A DNA stretch of 16,333 nt from Saprospiraceae bacterium. Its GTDB lineage: Bacteria > Bacteroidota > Bacteroidia > Chitinophagales > Saprospiraceae. The first letter of the stretch is position 1. Every line of letters starts with the position of its first letter. The notes below the pieces were generated by a model. That model searched no databases, was not told the origin of the DNA, and saw only the letters and a program-made list of their open reading frames with translations. A program made the position numbers and the translations under genes. Below, piece after piece: positions 6,847 to 12,682 of this stretch. The stretch covers positions 1-16,333 of the forward strand of contig JALHPW010000031.1 of NCBI GenBank assembly GCA_022842255.1, in the 5' to 3' direction.

Positions 6847-6857
6847 CGCAGGGAAAT

Positions 6858-6947
6858 CTGACGGAATGGCAGAATCCATTCGTCGAGAAAGGAAGTTTTT
6901 GTCAGGAAAATGAAAAGTGGACTGGCAAAAAAGCAGTTTTAGGCCAG
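6858..6947 (-). promoter_or_regulatory. Cluster of CTGNC/GNCAG half-sites upstream of the dnaK promoter
   Basis: Plus-strand coordinates: CTGAC-N5-GGCAG (6858-6872), GTCAG (6901-6905), CTGGC (6922-6926) and GCCAG (6943-6947). They form palindromic pairs with N5, N16 and N16 spacers in the 90 nt behind the -24 element, where an enhancer-binding activator or a repressor could bind. The factor is unknown. One of the hairpins could alternatively end the DUF1460 transcript, though none has a proper T-run after it. Confidence 0.35.
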
Positions 6948-6951
6948 AAGC

Positions 6952-7815
6952 TTATCGCAGACGTGCCACCATGATTCCGGTTTGCCCCGCTTGCGACAAG
7001 ACATAATCTGGCAAGGACTGCTTCGAGATTATCACTTTTTTGCCCAAAGAGGAGGCGTGCATCAGGTGGATTCGTCCATTGACCTTGACCGCAAAGCCTT
7101 GGTGGGCAATGTCGAGTTCGGGTTTCCAGGCCGTAAGCGACACGATGTCTCCCTCTTGAATGAGGTGCTCCATCTGTGCGATGCGGTTTTGGGGAATGTA
7201 AAACCAGGGGTGTGCGTTGATACGGCGCTCAGCAGCGCGAATGGCGCGGAGGTTATCCGGGTTTTTGATTTTTGGGTATTTGGCCGGGCGGGCGGAGATG
7301 TAACCGATGTTTTTTCGGTAGGGCACACCGCCCATCGATTCGGTCAGGTCTTGGAGGATGCCGCGCTTTTCATTTTGCAAAAGCCAGCCAGTGAAATAAT
7401 GTATGCGCGACCCATAGCCGTTCACGTAGCCTCCCCAGTACCTAAGTTCCTGCAAATGAGACTTGTACGACTCAAAATTGCCTGGTTCAGCCAAGGCAAT
7501 GGCCAGGCTGTTTTCCATAAAGGTCCAACAATCCAGTTCGCAGAGGTTGACTGCCAGACATTCTTCGGCGGTACGGTCTAGACAACCGTTCACGTAGGGG
7601 GTTCCCAAAAAGGTTTTAGCCACCGCGAGGGTTTTGGAAGCGAGCGTGGATTCTGAAAGTGCCACGCCTTGTTTTTCCACAAACAAGAGGGAGTCCCGGG
7701 TTGTGGAAAGGTGCTTTACAACCTGCTTGGAGGTTGTGAAATGTTCAAGAGGCGGGTTTACCCAAGATGCCCCGCCCAAAATCATGGCTGCTACCAGCAA
7801 GGCTAATTTTCCCAT
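6952..7815 (-). CDS. DUF1460 protein, NlpC/P60-like cell-wall amidase
   Basis: A 287-aa exported protein. The signal peptide is residues 1 to about 17 (GKLALLVAAMILGGASW). The DUF1460 core starts at AVAKTFLGTPYVNGCLD (64-80) and is followed by LCELDCWTFMEN with the presumed nucleophile C96. Histidines expected in the cysteine-peptidase fold are H238 (DIAHQGF) and H253 (LMHASS). The family has an NlpC/P60-like fold and is annotated as N-acetylmuramoyl-L-alanine amidase-like, acting on peptidoglycan or its fragments in the periplasm; the activity here is inferred. It lies 103 nt downstream of nupC on the same strand, with a GGAAC repeat block between, and may be read through from it. I found no TAnnTTTG box directly upstream and no clear terminator after it. 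Confidence 0.88.
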   Translation of the reverse strand: MGKLALLVAAMILGGASWVNPPLEHFTTSKQVVKHLSTTRDSLLFVEKQGVALSESTLASKTLAVAKTFLGTPYVNGCLDRTAEECLAVNLCELDCWTFMENSLAIALAEPGNFESYKSHLQELRYWGGYVNGYGSRIHYFTGWLLQNEKRGILQDLTESMGGVPYRKNIGYISARPAKYPKIKNPDNLRAIRAAERRINAHPWFYIPQNRIAQMEHLIQEGDIVSLTAWKPELDIAHQGFAVKVNGRIHLMHASSLGKKVIISKQSLPDYVLSQAGQTGIMVARLR

Positions 7816-7839
7816 CTGAATTAGTGTTTGTTTGGTGTA

Positions 7840-7918
7840 CCCGGAACTCCGTTCCGGAGCCGCTTACCTGCTTGTCTTCCCCGGAACGGAGTTCCGGGAT
7901 ACATCGAGTTCCGGGGCA
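7840..7918. repeat. GGAAC...GTTCC palindromic repeat cluster, copy 2
   Basis: Two palindromic units, CCGGAACTCCGTTCCGG (7841-7857) and CCCGGAACGGAGTTCCGGG (7880-7898), plus a half unit GAGTTCCGGGGCAC (7905-7918), lie against the nupC stop codon. On the minus strand the junction TAGTGCCCCGGAACTC is shared with copy 1, and here its TAG is the actual nupC stop. The block fills almost all of the gap between nupC and the DUF1460 gene. Confidence 0.85.
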
Positions 7919-9223
7919 CTAGAACAACAATCCAGCCAACGTGGCCGACAAATAACTCGCCAAAGTACCGGCTATGAGCGCCCGGAATGCCAGTTTGGCG
8001 AGGTCTGCGCGGCGACTGGGTTCGAGGGCTGAAATACCCCCAATTTGAATGCCTACAGAGCCAAAATTAGCAAAACCACAAAGTGCAAAGCTTACAATGG
8101 CGATGGTTTTTTCTGACAGCAATTGTCCGTCGATGATTGGTTTAAGTTGGAGGTACGCCACAAATTCATTGGCTACCAGTTTGGTGCCCATGAGCGCTCC
8201 AGCCTGCGAGGCTTCATGCCAAGGCACCCCCATTACATAAGCAAAGCCAGAAAACAGTCCGCCGAGGATACTGTTCAAGCCAAAATCGGGGTATCCGGCA
8301 AGACTTCCCGCTGAACCGAGGATGTAATTGATCAGCGCGATGAGCGCAAGGAAACCCACCAGCATGGCCAGTACGTTAAGGCCAACTTTCAATCCATCGG
8401 TGCAGCCCGCGGAAATGGCGTCTACGATATTGGAGTGTTGTTTGCCTACTTTTAGTTTTACCACGCCTTGTGTTTCGGATTCTTCTGTTTCGGGCCACAT
8501 GATTTTGGAAATAGCCAAGGCACCGGGCGCCGCCATGATACTGGCCGCAATAAGGTATTCGGCTTTTACGCCAAATGCGATGTAAGCCGCCATCACCCCT
8601 CCGGCAATACAAGCAAAGCTACCCGTCATGGAGGCCATGAGTTCGCTCATGGTCATACCTTTCAAATAGGGTTTGATCATGATTTGGGCTTCTACTTGTC
8701 CTACAAAAGCACTAGAAATATTGCTCAGGGCTTCTGCGCCGCTCACTTTCATAATGTAGTTCAGGCCCTTGGCGAGTTTTTCTACGATCCATTGCATGAG
8801 TCCGACGTGGTAAAAAATATTCACCAGACAGGCCACGAATATGATGGTAGGGATGATTTTGAAGAAGAAGATAAACCCGCTCACGAAGACCGGATCGCCG
8901 AGTCCGTCGATGTTCCAGGGTTGTGGGCCCACGGTTTTTTCGGTGCTTTCGACCACTTTGCCGAAGGCTTTATCGTCGGCCAAAATGCCAAACACAAAAC
9001 GTGCCCCTTCCACGGAAAAGTCCAGGACCTTGGTAACGGCTTTCCACAGCCAACCAAAAATAGCTTGCCCGACGGACGTTTTCAAGATAAAAATGGCCAA
9101 AGCGGCCTGCAACAAAAGCCCCATACCTACGGTGCGGTAATTGATGGCTTTGCGGTTGTTGGAGAGTAGAAATGCGATTCCGAGAATGACTACGATGCCT
9201 ACAAGCCCGATGAGACGATCCAT
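7919..9223 (-). CDS. nupC: Concentrative nucleoside transporter (CNT/NupC family)
   Basis: An inner-membrane cation/nucleoside symporter of 434 aa with about ten hydrophobic segments. The N-terminal three-helix part (about 3-20, 33-50, 53-63) is followed by the CNT core. Core motifs seen: FVGQVEAQIMIKPYL (about 173-187), the family signature GTKLVANEFVAY at 346-357 with the substrate-contacting N352-E353, and LCGFANFGSVGIQIGGI at 381-397. Family knowledge: members import nucleosides, often uridine, driven by Na+ or H+; which ion is not certain. It is divergent from the uridine kinase gene at 9539, which suggests a shared salvage role. The stop codon TAG lies in the adjacent GGAAC repeat. A one-mismatch promoter box (TACATTTC on the minus strand, 9324-9317) lies about 95 nt upstream. 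Confidence 0.95.
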   Translation of the reverse strand: MDRLIGLVGIVVILGIAFLLSNNRKAINYRTVGMGLLLQAALAIFILKTSVGQAIFGWLWKAVTKVLDFSVEGARFVFGILADDKAFGKVVESTEKTVGPQPWNIDGLGDPVFVSGFIFFFKIIPTIIFVACLVNIFYHVGLMQWIVEKLAKGLNYIMKVSGAEALSNISSAFVGQVEAQIMIKPYLKGMTMSELMASMTGSFACIAGGVMAAYIAFGVKAEYLIAASIMAAPGALAISKIMWPETEESETQGVVKLKVGKQHSNIVDAISAGCTDGLKVGLNVLAMLVGFLALIALINYILGSAGSLAGYPDFGLNSILGGLFSGFAYVMGVPWHEASQAGALMGTKLVANEFVAYLQLKPIIDGQLLSEKTIAIVSFALCGFANFGSVGIQIGGISALEPSRRADLAKLAFRALIAGTLASYLSATLAGLLF

Positions 9224-9538
9224 ATTCTGTTGATTTGTTGTTTTGTTGAGTTGGGGATTTGGGAAATCGTTGCCCGTTTAGCAGTCTGCACGATTCGGTG
9301 GTTACCAAAATCCGCCGAAATGTACGCAGAGGGATTGTTTCGCAAAGAATTTTAGGCGAACACCTATTTTCGCCGTGCGTTTTGGGGTTGGGTACTGGTT
9401 ATTGGTGATTGGTTACCGGTGTATTGGTTACTGGTCTCCTAGATTGTACTGGTTTGCCGACCACCGATACCCGATAACCAGCACCCAATACCTAGCAACC
9501 AGTACCCAATGCCCAGTAACCTGTATCCAACCAACACC
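9224..9538. promoter_or_regulatory. Divergent nupC/udk intergenic region
   Basis: This 315-nt gap separates the leftward nupC from the rightward udk. Toward nupC there is a near-consensus box, TACATTTC (minus strand, 9324-9317). Toward udk there is TATTTTCG (9365-9372), also one mismatch from TAnnTTTG. The right half (9387-9530) is an inverted heptamer array that would lie in the udk leader. I see no coding sequence and no clear operator. Confidence 0.35.
9387..9530. repeat. Inverted array of TTGGTTA/TGGTAC-type heptamers before udk
   Basis: The left arm (9387-9435) is a run of degenerate 7-mers such as TTGGGTAC, TGGTTAT, TGGTGAT, TGGTTAC. The right arm (9458-9530) is the same kind of unit inverted (ACCCGATAACC, ACCCAATACC, ACCAGTACCC, CCAGTAACC). 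The arms pair only imperfectly. The array ends 8 nt before the udk start codon. Its open frames (for example from 9509) are side effects of the repeat. It is structurally parallel to 2014-2157 and 11326-11450. Confidence 0.75.
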
Positions 9539-10162
9539 ATGCAACCATACCTTATCGGAATTTGCGGCGGAAGCGGAAGCGGCAAAACCAGCTTTATCCG
9601 GCGTTTGCGCCAGTCCTTTTCGGAGGAACAAGTATGTATTCTCTCTCAGGACGATTATTACCTCCCACGCGACGAACAGTACCGCGACGAAAACGGCGAG
9701 CGGAATTTTGACCTTCCCAAGTCTTTTGACAAGAAGAAGTTCCGGCACGACATCGAAAGATTGCTCAATGGCGAAACGGTGATGCTCCAGGAATATGTGT
9801 TCAACAACCCGGACGCTAAACCTAAAATGCTGGAATTCAAATCCGCACCCATCATTATCATCGAAGGGCTCTTTGTTTTCCACTATAAAAAAATAGCTCG
9901 AAAACTTGACCTCAAGGTGTTTTTGAACGCCAAGGAAAATCTCAAGGTCATCCGTCGCATCCTGCGCGACCAGGTGGAACGTGGCTACCCCTTGGACGAT
10001 GTTTTGTACAAGTACCAACACCACGTATTGCCTTCTTACGAACGGTTCATCCAGCCATACAAGGAAGAGGCCGATATCGTGGTGAACAACAATCAGGATT
10101 TTGAGCGCGGATTGGCCGTCGTGGAAGGTTTTTTGCGAAGCAAATTAGCTGTACATTTATAA
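9539..10162 (+). CDS. udk: Uridine kinase
   Basis: Phosphorylates uridine and cytidine to UMP and CMP in the cytoplasm, the entry step of pyrimidine salvage. At 207 aa it is close to the usual length of about 210. Visible: Walker A GGSGSGKT at 10-17, QDDYY at 37-41 (the catalytic aspartate region), NFDLPKSFD at 56-64 where the family has FDHPxAFD, a Walker B-like strand IIIIEGLFVF at 105-114, and the lid RRILRDQVERGY at 139-150. The start is set at 9539 (MQPYLIGICGG). An in-frame ATG at 9509 lies inside the heptamer repeat and adds ten unrelated residues. It is followed after 15 nt by an MFS gene, probably one operon. Next to nupC, it completes an uptake-plus-phosphorylation pair. Confidence 0.93.
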   Translation: MQPYLIGICGGSGSGKTSFIRRLRQSFSEEQVCILSQDDYYLPRDEQYRDENGERNFDLPKSFDKKKFRHDIERLLNGETVMLQEYVFNNPDAKPKMLEFKSAPIIIIEGLFVFHYKKIARKLDLKVFLNAKENLKVIRRILRDQVERGYPLDDVLYKYQHHVLPSYERFIQPYKEEADIVVNNNQDFERGLAVVEGFLRSKLAVHL

Positions 10163-10177
10163 AAAATCACCAAAACC

Positions 10178-11329
10178 ATGGGTGAAACGCCCTCTCAAGC
10201 CCTTTACACCCGCCCCTTCCTGCTCCTTTGCCTTTCGCACGCCTTGTTTGCGGGCAGTTTCAACATGATGATCCCGGAACTGCCCTCCTACCTCAGTTCC
10301 CTGGGAGGGGCGGAGCATAAAGGTTTGATTATCGCGCTTTTCACCATCACAGCAGGCGTTTCACGCCCTTTCAGCGGTAAACTCGCAGATACGGTGGGGC
10401 GGCTCCCGGTGATGTACGTCGGCACCTTTGCTTGCGTGATCTGTAGTTTGCTCTACCCACAATTGGCCTTTGTGTCGGGCTTTTTGGCCCTGCGCTTTTT
10501 TCACGGGTTTTCTACGGGGTTCAAACCAACGGGCACCTCGGCGTACGTGGCCGATATTGTACCCGACGGTCGGCGCGGGGAAGCGATGGGCACCCTAGGG
10601 ATTTGTTTGAGTTTGGGCGCAAGTTCCTCTCCACCCTTGGGCAGTTGGCTGGTGAAACATTACGACATCAACGCGATGTTTTACGCTTCGGCCATTTTTG
10701 CGGTGCTTTCGATGCTGATTTTGATGGGTTTGACCGAGACATTGCGCGAAAAACAACCCTTCAAACTTTCCCTGTTGAAAGTTGGGCGCCATGATGTGTT
10801 CGACCCGCTCGCCATCCCGGCAGCCATCGTGATGATTTTTTGCTACATCAGTTATGGGGTCATCCTTACCCTGGTACCCGATCTGAGCGACCAATTGGGG
10901 GTTGAAAACCGGGGGACGTTTTTCACGATTTTTACACTGGCGAGCGTTTCCACACGTTTTTCAGCTGGCAAAATCTCGGACCGACTGGGGCGGGTGCCGG
11001 TACTAAAAGCTTCGGCCATCCTCATCGCCATTGCCATGCTCACCTTTGCGGTGGCTGATTCCAAGAACATGCTTTATTTGGCCTCGACCTTGTTCGGTCT
11101 GGGTAATGGTATTTTTTCACCGGCCATCAATGCGTGGACGGTGGACCTGGGCGACCCCGGGCGCAAAGGCCGGGCATTGGCCACGATGTATATTTCACTG
11201 GAAATCGCCATTGGTGGGGGAGCTTTGGTAGCAGGTTGGTTCGCAGGTCATTTGGCAGGGGTGTTTTATTTTGCTGCCTTGGCTAGTATGCTGGGTTGGG
11301 TGTATTTGACTTTTAGGAAAAAACGTTGA
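10178..11329 (+). CDS. Major facilitator superfamily transporter
   Basis: A 383-aa inner-membrane protein with about 12 hydrophobic segments, a typical MFS length. MFS motif A appears after helix 2 (GKLADTVGRLPVM, 67-79) and again at the matching place in the second half (GKISDRLGRVPVL, 264-276), as expected for the internal duplication. A positively charged central loop (TETLREKQPFKLSLLKVGRHD, about 186-206) separates the halves. The overall form is like drug/metabolite efflux MFS proteins of the DHA type, but the substrate cannot be read from the sequence. It starts 15 nt after udk, so co-transcription is likely and a nucleoside or nucleobase substrate is conceivable. Its stop codon TGA (11327-11329) is part of the first unit of the downstream tandem repeat. 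Confidence 0.9.
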   Translation: MGETPSQALYTRPFLLLCLSHALFAGSFNMMIPELPSYLSSLGGAEHKGLIIALFTITAGVSRPFSGKLADTVGRLPVMYVGTFACVICSLLYPQLAFVSGFLALRFFHGFSTGFKPTGTSAYVADIVPDGRRGEAMGTLGICLSLGASSSPPLGSWLVKHYDINAMFYASAIFAVLSMLILMGLTETLREKQPFKLSLLKVGRHDVFDPLAIPAAIVMIFCYISYGVILTLVPDLSDQLGVENRGTFFTIFTLASVSTRFSAGKISDRLGRVPVLKASAILIAIAMLTFAVADSKNMLYLASTLFGLGNGIFSPAINAWTVDLGDPGRKGRALATMYISLEIAIGGGALVAGWFAGHLAGVFYFAALASMLGWVYLTFRKKR

Positions 11330-11450
11330 CTGGTTGACTGGTTGATTGGTGACTGGTTGATTGGTTGACTGGTTAATTGGTTGACTGGTGACTGGTTGAC
11401 TGGCTGACTGGTGATTGGGTTTTGAGGGGCAACCAATCACCAATCAACCA
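11326..11450. repeat. TTGACTGG tandem array with inverted copy between convergent genes
   Basis: Twelve consecutive 7-8-nt units (TTGACTGG, TTGATTGG, TGACTGG, TTAATTGG, CTGACTGG, TGATTGG) run from 11326 to 11418. After 12 nt an inverted segment (11431-11450) matches 11339-11358 at 19 of 20 positions. The array lies between the convergent MFS and flavoprotein genes, and both of their stop codons fall within repeat units. A transcript from either side could form a stem, so it may act as a barrier or terminator; no T-run is present. Confidence 0.88.
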
Positions 11451-12682
11451 AGACCCGCCATCGCCCGCCCTGCCAACCAGCCGCCCGTCCAGGCCGCCTG
11501 AAAGTTGAACCCGCCCGTGATGGCATCAATGTCCAGCACCTCGCCTGCGAGAAAAAGGTTGGGGCAAATCTTGCTTTCGAAAGTCTTGAAATTCAATTCT
11601 TTGAGTGAAACACCGCCCGCAGTCACAAACTCTTCTTTGAACGTGCTTTTACCTGAAATTTGAAATTTTGCCTCCGAAACCTGCATGGCCAAAGCCTGTA
11701 ATTCAACTTTTGCCAAATCTGCCCAGCGGCGTTCGGGACCAATGGCGGCCGCTTCTACCAATCTTTGCCAAAGCCGGACTGGCAAGCCCCCAATCGGGTT
11801 GGCCTTTACCAGTTTTTTCGCCCCTTCTGTTCTTGCTTTCTGAAAATCAAACAAAACACCTTCGATGTTCCTTTCCGCAATAAAGTTGATTTCCAGTGGA
11901 AATTTATAAAAAACCTGGTTCAAATCCCTGGCCCCCCAAGCTGAAATGCGCAGCACTGCCGGACCACTTAATCCCCAATGTGTAACCAGCAAAGGGCCAT
12001 CTGCTGTCAACTTAGTTCCCGGAATCCGCAGCGAAGCCATAGGAACCGACACCCCTGCCAGGTCGCGCAGCCGGGTGTCTTTGGTATTGAACGTAAACAG
12101 CGAAGGCACGGGCGGCACGATGGTATGGCCCAGGTCTTTCAACCAATCCCATACGGTGCTGCTACTGCCCGTGGCGAGCATAATTTTGTCAAAAACTTCG
12201 GAGCCAATTCGCCAACGTTGGGATACTGGAGGCTCTGCTCCAAGTTGTGCCACCAGGGGTTCGCGCTCAATTTTTTCCACCCGGGTACTTGTCAAAACTT
12301 TCACACCCGCGTTGTGGGCAGCGCGGCTAAGACAGTCTATAATCGTTTGGGAATCATCCGTTATTGGGAACATCCGCCCATCGGCTTCGGTCTTGAGCCG
12401 TACGCCCCGCTGCTCGAACCAGGCCACGGTTTGTTCCGGGCCAAACTGCATGAATGGCCCCAATAGTTCGCGACTGCCACGCGGGTAGTGTTTCACGAGT
12501 TCACGGGCATCAAAACAGGCATGGGTGGCATTGCAACGACCACCGCCGCTCACCCGCACCTTTTCGAGCACGGATTTCCCCCGTTCAAAAATGGTGACAC
12601 GGCAGTCTGGGTTGGCTTCGGCACAAGTGATAGCGGCGAAAAAACCGGCAGCCCCGCCGCCGACGATGGCTATGTTTGTCAT
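11444..12682 (-). CDS. HI0933/BaiN-family NAD(P)/FAD-dependent oxidoreductase
   Basis: A cytoplasmic flavoprotein of 412 aa, normal for the YhiN/HI0933/BaiN family. The N-terminal FAD dinucleotide motif is GGGAAG (8-13) with the ribose-binding E33 ending strand two. The family hallmark SGGGRCNAT is at 45-53. The C-terminal LAGEVLDIDAITGGFNFQAAW (378-398) closes the FAD site; most relatives have GGYNLQWA. The physiological substrate is unknown for most members; BaiN was described in bile-acid dehydroxylation in Clostridium, which should not be carried over here. The start is placed at 12680-12682 (MTNIAIVGGG), whose ATG overlaps the stop of the CotH-like gene (ATGA). A longer frame to 12775 would add 31 residues from the CotH coding region. 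The TGA stop lies in a repeat unit. Confidence 0.92.
   Translation of the reverse strand: MTNIAIVGGGAAGFFAAITCAEANPDCRVTIFERGKSVLEKVRVSGGGRCNATHACFDARELVKHYPRGSRELLGPFMQFGPEQTVAWFEQRGVRLKTEADGRMFPITDDSQTIIDCLSRAAHNAGVKVLTSTRVEKIEREPLVAQLGAEPPVSQRWRIGSEVFDKIMLATGSSSTVWDWLKDLGHTIVPPVPSLFTFNTKDTRLRDLAGVSVPMASLRIPGTKLTADGPLLVTHWGLSGPAVLRISAWGARDLNQVFYKFPLEINFIAERNIEGVLFDFQKARTEGAKKLVKANPIGGLPVRLWQRLVEAAAIGPERRWADLAKVELQALAMQVSEAKFQISGKSTFKEEFVTAGGVSLKELNFKTFESKICPNLFLAGEVLDIDAITGGFNFQAAWTGGWLAGRAMAGLG

Noticed and set aside
6753..6974. 73-codon plus-strand frame between dnaK and the DUF1460 gene
   Set aside because: It lies over the probable dnaK promoter region on the opposite strand, has no promoter box or family resemblance, and runs into the DUF1460 3' end.
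8468..9169. 233-codon plus-strand frame opposite nupC
   Set aside because: Antisense shadow of a clear CNT transporter gene; the translation is rich in H, F and G with no membrane or domain pattern.
9375..9782. Plus-strand frame across the udk leader
   Set aside because: It translates the heptamer array and then udk in the wrong frame.
11326..11450. CRISPR array
   Set aside because: Units are 7-8 nt with no spacers and no cas genes nearby; it is a simple tandem array with an inverted copy.
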